Shown here: positions 9,770 through 20,208 of the stretch, one piece after another
Layout of the letters: each line of letters begins with the position of its first letter
Numbering within the stretch: position 1 is the first letter of the stretch
NCBI RefSeq assembly: GCF_036711975.1
Contig: NC_091969.1
Span: forward strand, 1,984,001-2,048,000
Length of the DNA: 64,000 nucleotides
Direction of reading: 5' to 3'
Source of the DNA: Onthophagus taurus
Lineage: Eukaryota; Arthropoda; Insecta; Coleoptera; Scarabaeidae
Position numbers and translations under genes: made by a program
The notes under the pieces: generated by a model
The model's database searches: none
Seen by the model: only the letters and a program-made list of their open reading frames with translations
Told to the model about the DNA's origin: nothing

Positions 9770-11823
9770 GAAAAATTAATAACATCCGAATATACTTCCC
9801 ACATTACCCCGACCTCTACAGTTTCCGCCCGATTTAGAAAAATCCAAAAATTGATACCTTATCACCACCCACTTATGCAACTTTATTCGCATTTTCCTTA
9901 ATTTTTTAATTTCCTTAATTAAACTTCAAATTTTCATATTAATTCATTTAAAACCGTTAAAACTTTTTCTGAAAACGTTTCCTGACCGAATTTCAAATAA
10001 ACAAAAGCAATTAGTGGAAATCGCCAAACGACGTAATTACCGAAAGCACATGGTTTCTGAAAATTGTTATTTAAAATAATTAAATAACACCGCAACGAAG
10101 TAAAATACGAAGAAGTATCAGTAATCAGTAATCAGGGTGTTACTGTAAACAAGGCCGACCGTCCCGTGTGAGTTTCAGCAGCCAGCGAGCTACCGTTCAG
10201 CTACCGTACAGCGACTATTTTTTTTATGATGCGGAATTAGAAATCGTAGAACAATCAAACCGATTTCAAACAATTTCTAGTATCATGAAATAACCGTTGA
10301 ATGATTCTAAAGACGATCCGATTATGATTAACATGATTATTAACCAAAATCATCCCGCATCTTAATTAATTAATTTACTTCATTCCTGATGGTCATCCAT
10401 GGAAAATACTACCCGTATAGGATTGCCCCGGACACCGCCCAACTGCTGAAGCTACTTTGTGTTGAAGTGCGCGTTCATTAATACTGATTAATCGAAGTTA
10501 ACCTGAAACACGCGGTCGGGAAAACGTTTATGTAGGTAAGTGCCGTAAACGCTAACCGATTTTGTTAATTATATTTTTGTAAATTTCCACATAAACAAGG
10601 GCATCTTTTGAATTATGTTATAAATTTTTCCGATAATTATTTTTAATTAATTATCACTCCGCTATTCCTTAATAAATTTTATCCGCTCAAAAAAGGGATT
10701 TAGTTAATTTTATACCACGCATCCGATAACGCCGTTAAAATTTTGCTATTGTCATTAATTAGCCCCGCACATTATAATTTAGTTTTGATAACTTGTTTCA
10801 ATACGATCCCCACCTCGGAAAAATCCAGTTTTCACCCCGAACAAGTATAAGTAGCCGGTCAAAATTTCACATTCAACCAGTCTTCAACTGTCAGAATCAG
10901 TCTTCAACTGTCTTGATCAGTCTTCGACCGTTCTGGATTAGTCTTCGACAGTCTTCAAGAGTCTTCAGCCGTCATCAACCGTCTTCAAGAAGTTCGCCAG
11001 ACTTCACCGAAAAATCTCCGAGTTTTGGAAATAACCGACTTTCATCGTAAGTTTCTTTTTGGTCTTGCAATTGTGGGACTTTGATTTTATTTTCCGCAAT
11101 ACTTTCCCCGACCTGGTGTTGCTGCGAGTTTTCCGCAACACTCTCCCGACCTGGTGTTGCTGCGAGTTTTCCGCAGCACTTCATCCAGACCAATTATTCC
11201 CTTATGAATAATTATTTCAATCACGTCCGAAGTACGAGTGCCACAATATTGCACTAGGCCAGACATTTACCGATTATATATTTAAATAAAGATTTTTTTT
11301 TACCTTCCTCCGTAAACTCCTATGTTGATTTTTTTTATTATTAATAAATTTTGATTTTATTTCTTAATTTATGAACCGCATGTTTTTATTTTTTTGACCC
11401 TTTCTCAAACACCCTGAATCTCCGACTGTAACCCCCAAAAGCTACTTGGAGGCGAAAGAGTTCCTTAACTCTGTAAACATAAGGTGGCGCCCGAGACCGT
11501 TAACATCCCGAACATAAAAAAAAGGGCACCAAGACCCCTTTCCTAGGACCGAAGCAGGAAAGGACGTCGCAATAAGTAAAGAGTGTGTCTGATTCACATA
11601 GATGTAATACTAAATAATATAATTCTCGTTGAACTAAAATTAGAACTAAAACTAGAACTAACACTAGAATCTTTCGCAGTTTGCCGGGCGTCTTTTAAGA
11701 AAAACGCTAATTTTAGTTCAATTAACACCGGCCGTGAAAGCCTTCGTACTTATAATATAATTCTCCCTTTAAAAAAGTGTAACGCAACTGCTCTAGTGGA
11801 GTATCAGACCATCCCAACTGTTG
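9770..11823 (+). repeat. Third copy of LTR-like sequence from segment B
   Basis: Matches 28255-30384 and its B2 counterpart, including the small foldback with its target duplication. It begins exactly where segment A ends and stops exactly where the giant foldback begins. The first about 30 bp of the LTR-like sequence (TGTAACGAAG...) are missing. It shares the two-unit minisatellite with B2 rather than the four-unit form of B1. It carries TATAAGTAGCC, a run of imperfect AGTCTTCAACTGTC repeats (10880-10993), an AATAAAG polyadenylation-type signal and TGGCGCCCGAG, a good tRNA-Lys-type primer-binding start. Confidence 0.85.
11628..11751 (+). mobile_element. Short foldback-family element in third LTR copy
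   Basis: 124 bp starting GTTGAACTAAAATTAGAACT and ending with the family tail CGGCCGTGAAAGCCTTCGTA plus CTT. It is flanked by a 14-bp duplication ATAATATAATTCTC (11614-11627 and 11752-11765). The palindromic core is mostly deleted. Confidence 0.8.
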
Positions 11824-13443
11824 TATATTTTTACATATTTGGATTTGTCTGTTTTAAAGCTTTATAAATAACTTTACTTTTTGCAATTTGATTCTTCCGT
11901 TCTCGAGTTATTCGATTTTTTCTAGAAAAATCTGCTCCAGCGGTTATTTGTTAAAAAAATCATAGAACACTCAATTTTTGAGATATCAATTTAGGATTCA
12001 GAACATGTTTAAACAATATGATGGAGTATGTTTTGGTGCCGAGAACAGCTGTCTAGATCGTTTGGTCACATTACTATGGCACGTTAACTTTTCGAAACTT
12101 GGAAGTACCATAACTTCATTTTTTTAAATGGCACCCCCCATATTTTATTACTTAGTCGTCTTCGGTGTCTCTTTTTACATCTTTTATATCCGATATGTCC
12201 TATACCTAACATTTATAGTTTGGAAGATAATTAGAGTTTTTTGAAAAATGCACACACATCGATATTTAACCTAGTGTGTCATGAATACCGTCATGTAGTG
12301 AATGACCGGATGAAGTGGAAGTTTGAAAATTTGTAGACTTGTGATGTTTGATGCCAGCTTTTTAACTAAAGTATATTCAGGTTCCGGGTACTTGTGGTTA
12401 CACCGGAAGAGGTGACAATTTTCATATTTCAAATGGAACACCTTGAGTTTTATTACATTTTTCAATCAAAAATGTCAACTACAACGTTACTTTTTATAAT
12501 TTATAAATCATCTAGTTTACCGCCGGAAAAAAAATTTGGTGTTGTGGAATGTTGTTGTGGTTATGTATTATCAGAGGATCAGTAAGGAAAGAGTAAACAG
12601 TTTGACATTTGCTAAAGCTATGGTTTATTTCTGTTGGAGTGTAATTGGAGTGTAATCAGAGGATCAGTAAGGAAAGAGTAAACAGTTTGACATTTGCTAA
12701 AGCTATGGTTTATTTCTGTTGAGAGTGTAACCAAATAATGCCATATACGTGTCGGCTGCAACCTACAAATGGCCTAAAAAAATTGAACAAAAATTTCAAA
12801 AATGTAATGAAATACAGGTGTTTCATTTGAAATATGAAAGTTGTCACATCTTCCGGTGTAACCGCAAGTACCCGGAACCTGAAAATATTTGACTAAAAAG
12901 CTGGCATCAAACATCAGAAATCTGTAAATTTTCAAAAGGCCACTTCATATGGTTATACACTAGGTCACACTAGCTATTCATGGCACACTAGGTTAAATAT
13001 CGATATGATATGTGTGCATTTTTCAAAAAACCCTAATTATCTTCCAAACTATAAATGTTAGGTATAGGGCATATGGGATATAAAAGATGTAAAATGAGAC
13101 ACCCAAGACGACTAAGTAATAAAATATGGGGGGTGCCATTTAAAAAAATGAAGTTATGAAATTTCCAAATTTCGAAAAGTTAACGTGCCGAAGTAAAGTA
13201 ACCAAACGTTCTAGACGGACGTACTCGGCACCAAAACATACTCCATCATGTTGCTTACGCATGTTCTGAATCCTAAATTGATATCCCAAAAATCGAGTGT
13301 TCTCTGATTTTTTTAACAAATGTCTGCTGGAGCAGATTTTTCTAGAAAAATTCGAATAACTCGAGAACGGCCGAATGAAATTGCAAAAAGTAAAGTTATT
13401 CATAAACCTTGAAAACAGACAAATCCAAATATGTAAAAATATA
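11824..13443. mobile_element. Giant foldback (inverted repeat arms about 640 bp)
   Basis: The left arm (11824 to about 12470) is the reverse complement of the right arm (about 12780 to 13443) with moderate divergence. Both arms carry a GGGGGGTGCCATTT block and a GTTCCGGGTACTTG block. The loop holds an 85-bp tandem duplication. No transposase is visible. It begins directly at the end of the LTR copy, and the right arm ends in TATAGGGTGTTCC, a terminus reminiscent of CAGGGTGT-type insect DNA transposons. Confidence 0.8.
12571..12722 (+). repeat. 85-bp direct tandem duplication in foldback loop
   Basis: Two head-to-tail copies start at 12571 and 12656 with TCAGAGGATCAGTAAGGAAA. They are nearly identical, so this is a recent duplication in the loop. 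Confidence 0.85.
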
Positions 13444-14385
13444 TAGGGTGTTCCATTTAAAAAAATAAAGTAGGTGTCGACTTCCGGTATAACCGGAAGT
13501 GCTAGAAATCTGAAAATATTTTAGTCGAAGAGAACGCAATTAATAATACTTAAATCTGAATTTTCAAATTTTTGTTTTAGCTAGAACCCTGTAAAGTTCT
13601 AATGAACGATCGTCGTGGATGACCCTGTATATGTCCGTCCATAGGGAAGGTCAATGCGGAAAAAGGAGCAAAAAAAACATGTACAATATTAAACAGACTT
13701 GATCAAAAAAGAATATTACATTACAGATAGAAACAGAACGATAAAAAGAGGAGAAACGAAGACATAAAGAGATACTAAACTCAAATGTTTTGTTTACGGA
13801 AAAACGTGTCAAAATAAGATCAACTTGAAGTGTTAGGAACCTAAACATAGTTTCCATAAGAAATACGTTCCAAAATCTCATCGAATTCTTATTCCTGATA
13901 TGAATACTTATCTATGCCATAATTGTTACAGCGAAGAGCCCAGAAAATGAACTTTATAAGAACTCCTATGATGAAAACTTATTAAATACAGACAAATTTT
14001 AACAACTTGAAACTGGCCAGGATAAGAACATTAATAATGATCCTTGCAAAATCAGTAAGACAAGAAACAATAGCAAGGTGTCAAAATATAACTTGAAGGA
14101 TTGGATGAAGATGAAAAAATTTATCCTAAATAAGCGCATTGTGTGTATAATCAAGTTTCAACAGTAATGTATTACAATTAACATATGTCCAATAACTGTA
14201 ACATTACCGCCCAATGACTATTTGTACTTTTTTGCAATAAATAATTAAAAATGTAATTCGTGTATTATCTACGAAATCAGATAAGTAACTACAAAAAATC
14301 CCTTAACTGTCCAATAACTGTATGGTTTACTCTAATCAATAATTATTTCATTCTGATTCAGATTATTTCACTCACATATACAATG
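13444..14385. other. Repeat-derived AT-rich stretch, no gene
   Basis: The first 200 bases look like a fragment of a GGGTGTTCC-ended MITE, with CTTCCGGTATAACCGGAAG (a short palindrome) near 13480. The rest shows no exon. Confidence 0.45.
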
Positions 14386-14387
14386 TA

Positions 14388-15519
14388 TACAGGGTGTTTT
14401 AAAACAACGTTTAAATATTTATAGGGGTAGTACTACAGTCGAAGACAAGTTGAAAAGTGTTAATCAACATGGGTCCGAAAATCAACCGTTTTCGAGATAC
14501 AGAATGTTCAAATTTTTTGGGACATTACATTTTTTCTTTTAAACTATAACTACTACAGATTTGATACCTGGCAAATCGATACAGTATAAAACTGTCTCTT
14601 TTTGAGAATAGTATGATGTTTCCATTGCTTCCGGTTAGACCGGAAGTGAAAATAAATACCACTATTTTTCAGAAAATTCAAAAATTTTATTTAACAATTA
14701 GTCAGATAGCTTAATTCTAAACAACATTAATTCGAAAAAAGGAATTGTACTCCTTAAGGTTTCCGAAAAAGAAAACATTTTAAAAAATAAATTATTAGAA
14801 AAATTGAATTGACACAACGTAATACTAACATTAATCAAAACGAAGCTTTTTACTGAAGATGTTCAAAATGTCGACCTGCAACATCAATACAGTTTCTCAT
14901 TCTACGTTCAAAGGAAGCCCGAACTCTTTCAAATAGCCCGTAGTTTTCACGAATTGTTTGGCAACCCTGTTAGCCGGCGATTGGAAAATGTTTCAGCATA
15001 GAAACGATGTGCTCTCAAACTATTTGCATTGACACGGCCGTACATAAACACCATATCGCTCATTTCAGCATTTGAATACAAGACCATTGCAAACGATTTC
15101 ACTTCACATTTCGCAAAATCAAATGACTGGAGTTTGGTTATTTCGTAATTTCAACAAAACGTCAAATTAATGTATCTTAGCAGATTGTACGTAAGGCAAA
15201 GCCTACTCCTTGTAATGGCCAAATTTTGGTAACTAATGGCATAACGTTTTGTAATGGAATAACTTATACTAACTGGAAGCAATGGAAACATCATACTACT
15301 CTCAAAAAGAGACAGTTTCATACTGTATCGATTTCCCAAGTATCAAATCTGTAGTAGTTACAGTTTAAAAGAAAAATCCTAGCGTCCCAAAAAATTTGAA
15401 CATCCTGTAACGCGAAAACGGTTGATTTTCGGACCCATCTTGGTTAACACTTTTCGACTTGTTTTCTACTGTAGCACTACCCCTATAAATATTTAAACGT
15501 TGTTTTAAAACATCCTGTA
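14388..15519 (-). mobile_element. TA-flanked element with about 250-bp inverted repeats
   Basis: Termini TACAGGGTGTTTTAAAACAA (left) and its near-perfect complement (right), flanked by TA on both sides. The inverted similarity extends to about 14637 and back from about 15274. Read on the minus strand, 14850-15110 resembles parts of a transposase: an N-terminal helix-turn-helix region around NAEMSDMVF with NRRLTGLP, directly followed by a C-terminal region with RHFEHL. This looks like an internally deleted derivative of a TA-targeting (Tc1/mariner-like, DUF4817-bearing) transposon with stops. Confidence 0.65.
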
Positions 15520-15548
15520 TAAAGAGAAAATATTGTAACTGTGATATA

Positions 15549-16838
15549 CACTTAACCGCAAAATTAACGCACCACTCTGACTTTTAGTTTTATTTCGAGA
15601 AATATTATACAGGGTGTCAGATAAAAAACGCCCCAAGCTGTAACTCTGTCATTTACATTTCGATTTTCATGAGCGAGGTATCAAATTAAATGGTTTGATT
15701 CATGCTACAAATAAACTTTTTCCAACGCCATCTTCAATTTCAAGCGATTATCAACTTTTGATTTTTAAATTGCTAGGTATGTTTTTCTTCACGTTATTGG
15801 ATAGAGGTTTTTTTCTGAATCCATTAACGTACAATACATCAACATTAATTGTAATTGCGGCTTTACGCAATAAAACATCTTTAATCCTAGTTACAAAAAC
15901 TTTAAATGTTAAATACTTATAACTACCAGGCAGACTATTAAAAAATTTTATTCCATAATATTTATAGGCGTTCCTAGATCTGGTCAGTCTCAACGCATCA
16001 TGTCGGATGTCACCCCCCCTCCTAGTTTTGTAATTGTGAAAATCACCATTTTTTTTTAGTTGACAATGAAGTAACATTGTATATTTCAAACATTCAAAGA
16101 TTTTTAAATTGCTAAACGAAGAGCGACAGTCTTCAGTATAGTTTAATTTGGCTATATTTCTATTGGCTCAATTACGCCTTTTGTATAGGATTTGTCAGTC
16201 TTCTTAATTTAATTTTGAAATCATAGCAGCTTTTCATGAGGGGCTTGTTTTTTAAGTAAATAAGCCTCACTTCTAAAATAAAAGTAGGCATTGCATTTTA
16301 ATTGTTTTACCAATTGATAAGATAACTGTCATTCGTGCAATACATAATGGAGCGTGCTAGACGAAATTTAAATCGTGATGAATGTGTAACTTGGCGTGGC
16401 TCATACAACGGTCGGTAGGGTTTTGCAGAGATTTGTAGAGACCAACAATTATGCTAGACGACGTGACCAAGGCAGGCCATGAACTATAAATGCGGTGGAG
16501 GATCAATTTTTGTTGCTTCGTTTTGCCTTGTAAGTTCTGATCGTCGTAACAGAAGGCCAGTGACAGAATGTACAGAAGGCCAAATGAAAGATATTCCACA
16601 TGTAACATTCGAGAAACCACATTATACGTGTTAAAGCACATATATTTTACATGATTTTGTTTATTTTTAGTTTTCGTTTATTTCCTACAATTCATTTAAG
16701 TCAAACTTATTGTTATTATCGAAATAATTCTGTTTATGTATTCTATTTTTAATATGTTTTACAAAATGTATGATAATTTTGACTTTAATTATAATAAATC
16801 GAAATATATAAACGGTGCGTTAATTTTGCGGTTAAGTG
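15549..16838 (+). mobile_element. Tc1/mariner-like element, degenerate
   Basis: Perfect 25-bp terminal inverted repeats (15549-15573 and 16814-16838, starting CACTTAACCGCAAAATTAAC) are flanked by TA. Around 16420-16560 the plus strand reads as the helix-turn-helix linker typical of Tc1 transposases (NYARRRDQGRP, then VEDQFLLLR), with stop codons. The left half is occupied by a LINE-type fragment. There is no catalytic triad, so it is non-autonomous. Confidence 0.8.
15751..16089 (-). pseudogene. Non-LTR retrotransposon RT C-terminal fragment
   Basis: A 112-residue open stretch with the pattern seen after the reverse transcriptase of LINE elements: NYKTRRGGD, then LRLTRSRNAYKYYGIKFFN with SLPGS, then a short basic tail. 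It is a 5'-truncated or recombined piece lying inside the Tc1-like element. Only the extreme C-terminus is present, so it is not functional. Confidence 0.6.
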
Positions 16839-17183
16839 TATTTAAACGTACCTGTATATGGAAGTCGTCTGTATCAGTTGAGTGTAGACCACTCCACTTA
16901 ATTAAATGAAATAATTAGTGATTCATGTTTATCACTTACATCTATTTAAGAAAAAGATGAGTAAAATGACATACTTTGGTTGCAATGTAATCCATTTTTG
17001 CCTCCTTTTTGTACTTCTGTTGCTCCATTAATTTTACATAACTAATCACAGAAAATCAAAAAGAAATTTATGAATTAAAATATGAACATTTTACTTACTC
17101 GATTTAGAAAATGTGTTATTTTACACATCTCCTTTTTTACGTTGATTATTTAAATAAATCAGTGCCATTATGTTTTGTTTTAG

Positions 17184-17697
17184 ACATTAAAAGTAATCTT
17201 TTTTACATTTTGCGGAATTTACATCGCCTATTTACTATTGTTACTACTAAGAGCTTATAGTGAATTAAGATCAATGCCATTTTTCGATATGAGATTAAAA
17301 TTTTTGACACTACTAATGTTGGTGGTTTTATCGATAAGCTTAACAATAACAGTTTTAAGATTTGGAATCGGAGTTTTGGAAGATAACTTCGTCGCCCAAT
17401 TGTCCACCCATTACAACAGTTCTGTTCAATTCATGTCTTTTTACGGTTTATTAAATTTCTACGTTTACGCCATGACCTATGTTTATTCTCCAAATACTAA
17501 AACCATTCAAGGTAAACATTAAAAATCTCATTTTGTAATCGATTGATTTAAAAAAAATCGTTTTAGAATCAATTATAACTAAAGATAACCCAACCTTTTC
17601 GATGATTAATGATTCCGACGAAGATGTTATTTATGGTTCCGAAGATGAAAGTAGAAGGCCGTTGAATAGGGCAAGAAATGACGATGACAGTGATTGA
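17184..17697 (+). CDS. TMEM181: TMEM181-like membrane protein, last two exons
   Basis: Exon 1 here is 17184-17511 (acceptor TTTTAG before it, donor G/GTAAAC after it). Exon 2 is 17567-17697, ending in TGA at 17695-17697. The joined frame has two hydrophobic helices, the motifs AYSELRSMP and RLKFLT, VLEDNFVAQLSTHY, SFYGLLNFYVYAM, and a cytoplasmic acidic tail NPTFSMINDSDEDVIYGS. These match the conserved C-terminal half of TMEM181 (GPR178), a multi-pass protein with a GOLD-like ectodomain. The 5' exons are not found between 9770 and 17184 and segment A does not contain them, so the gene is either very long or cut off by the rearrangement. AATAAA signals lie near 17820 and 17852. It is present only in unit 1. 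Confidence 0.85.
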
Positions 17698-18039
17698 ATT
17701 AAAATAAGAAATGGTGCCAAGAAGGGGGCTTTTTGGTGAAGTTCTTTTTCTACTTTCGCTATTTTAGATAATATGTAGTGTTTTAAGTAAGTCGAAATGA
17801 ACTGTAAACAATTATCATAATAAATAAGTGTTATTGTAATTTAAATTGGCGAAATAAACAAACGTAATTGTTTTTATGCTTTTTTTTAATGGAAGACTAC
17901 AACAATCAATAGAAGATAATTAACTGTAATAATGGAAAATTTGCTCTTTTAATGCCTAACTGACTTAGAAGTTGGAAGTAAAAGACTCTAAACAAGAAAA
18001 TTTGTCCCACATAAAATGCAACATGTCTGAATGTTTCTA

Positions 18040-19160
18040 GTTCTAATGTTAGTTCTAGTGACAGTGGTAGGTAGCGCTAGTTAACATGAGATATCACTAT
18101 GTTGCATATTTTTATTGAAATAAAACTAGAACTCACAGTAGACCTAGAACTAGAATCATCCGGGTTTAGCCGTCTTGAGAGACATGCGGCTAAATCCGAA
18201 TGTTTCTAGTTCTAGGTCTAGTGTTAGCTTTAGTATTGTACTAGCACTATCACTAGAACTAACACAAGACCTAGAACTAGAATCATTCGGGTTTAGCCGT
18301 CTTGAGAGACGTGCGGCTAAACCCAAATGTTTCTAGTTCTAAGTCTAGTGTTAGTTCTAGCATTACACTATCACTGGAACTAACACAAGACATAGAACTA
18401 GAATCATTCGGGTTTAGCCGTCTTGAGAGACGTGCGGCTAAACCCGAATGTTTCTAGTTCTAAGTCTAGTGTTAGTTCTAGCATTTCACTATCACTAGAA
18501 CTAACACAAGACCTAGAACTAGAATCATTCGGGATTAGTCGTCTTGAGAGACATGCGGCTAAATCCGAATGTTTCTAGTTCTCGGTCTAGTGTTAGTTCT
18601 AGTATTGCACTAGCACTATCACTAGAACTAACACAAGATCTGGAACTAGAATTATTCGGGTTTAGCCGTCTTGAGAGACGTGCGACTAAACCCGAATGTT
18701 TCTAGTTCTAAGTCTAGTGTTAGTTCTAGCATTCCACTATCACTAAAACTAACACAAGACCTATAACTAGAATCATTCGGGCATAGCCGTCTTAAGAGAC
18801 GAGCGGCTAAATCCGAATGTTCCTAGTTCTCGGTCTAGTGTTAGTTCTAGTATTGCACTAGCACTATCACTAGAACTAACACAAGATCTGGAACTAGAAT
18901 TATTCGGGTTTAGCCGTCTTGAGAGACGTGCGACTAAACCCGAATGTTTCTAGTTCTAAGTCTAGTGTTAGTTCTAGTATTGCACTAGCACTATTACTAG
19001 AACTAACACAAGACCTAGAATCATTCGGGTTTAGCCGTCTTGAAAGACGTGCGGCTAAACCCGAATGTTTCTAGTTCTAGTATTTTACTATCACTAGAAC
19101 TAACACAAGACCTAGAACTAGAATCATTCGGGTTTAGCCGTCTTGAGAGACGTGCGGCTC
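18040..19160. repeat. Palindromic satellite array, about nine units of 121/127 bp
   Basis: Nine copies of CGTCTTGAGAGACG (variants) occur at about 18171, 18298, 18419, 18540, 18667, 18788, 18915, 19036 and 19139. Spacing alternates between 121 and 127 bp; the 6-bp difference is a GCACTA insertion in one hairpin. Each unit alternates two hairpins: one around TTTAGCCGTCTTGAGAGACG, the other made of TCTAGTGTTAGTTCTAG and its complement. The hairpin core resembles that of the foldback elements (CGGGTTT-GCCG and CTAGTGTTAGTTCTAG), so the array and the mobile family are related. Confidence 0.9.
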
Positions 19161-19627
19161 ACCTTTTTCCAAGTAAAACTTTTCTTATGCAAAACTACCC
19201 AATGGCACAGTGCAAGCATATAGTAGCTTCGTAACTATGGTTACTGCATTCATATATTGCGCGTTATATGAAATTCCCAGTAGGGAATTGCAAAAATTAC
19301 TGACTCAGAAAATGGTTGTTATAGTTATAGACATTATGTAACTGACGTCTGCTAACAGAAAGTGATTTAATATGAAGTTAAGTGCTTCAAATTGTTTCAA
19401 GTATGTTTCAAAGTTTTCACACACTAAAAGGTAATTGAGGAGATTAATTACTGTAATATTTGATATCTTGTGTACCTGTAAACACTTATAAAGGAAATTT
19501 TATTAAATATGATAAATTTTTTAAGTAAGAAATTAGTTTTTATCAGAAAGTATTTTTTAATCAATAAATAAACCCTAATAAAACATAAAAGTCATTTTTT
19601 AATAGTTAATTCAACAAACAACAAAAA
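19161..19627. other. No gene recognised
   Basis: AT-rich sequence between the satellite and the RG-rich exon. I see no exon or repeat. Confidence 0.4.
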
Positions 19628-19713
19628 TTACCACTGATGATTATTTCTTCTTCCTCTCCATCCACCTCTCCAACGTGGTTTCTTATAACCTCCACTCCTT
19701 CTTTCAGGAAACT
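19628..19713 (-). CDS. Orphan terminal exon, RG/RW-rich
   Basis: After a TTTTTTCAG acceptor one frame encodes FPERRSGGYKKPRWRGGWRG and a short basic end before TAA. RG-rich tails occur on RNA-binding proteins, including YTHDC1, whose divergent relative lies just upstream on the same strand. The YTH gene here has its own stop at 20209, so this may be an alternative or former last exon. A donor (ACAG/GTAAGT) near 19833 could be the preceding exon, but its frames contain stops. A second frame of the exon is also open. Confidence 0.35.
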
Positions 19714-20208
19714 CTGAAAAAATCACCCAAAACAGAAAACATATTAGTTAAGCAACTGGAGTTTTAAGAAAACTTAATACTTACAAGAAAGTAATAACAT
19801 TAATTAACGTTAATACTAAATTAATTCTAACTTACCTGTAACTTCTTAATAAATAAATTAATCTTCTTATTTCATAATCGGATGTGGATAATGGTGCGGA
19901 GATGATGTGGCATGATCAGGATTTAACACATTAATAAACACATTTACAATACGACATAAACTACATGCACAAAAAAAATGCAAAAAAATTAAGTTAAAAA
20001 TAATTAAACCGTAACAATTATTAAGCTAACATAGAAAAGGATAATTTATTAAAATGTTTTTTGTTAAAGGAACTGTACGAACATCGTAGATAAATAATTT
20101 TAAAAGAAATGCGATCAAAATGAGAAAATTCTAAAAGAAGTGTTTGGAAGAAAGAATATTGTTCGGATAAGATGAGGTAATAAAAAAGATTTACTTTAAA
20201 AATTATTC

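Noticed and set aside
10793-11193. Serine/arginine-rich and glutamine-rich reading frames on both strands (also near 29279-29829 and 56749-56967)
   Set aside because: They are translations of the AGTCTTCAACTGTC repeats and the 40-bp minisatellite in the LTR-like sequence.
18040-19160. A regular repeat with spacers could suggest a CRISPR array
   Set aside because: The whole unit repeats, both parts are palindromic and the genome is eukaryotic; it is a satellite.
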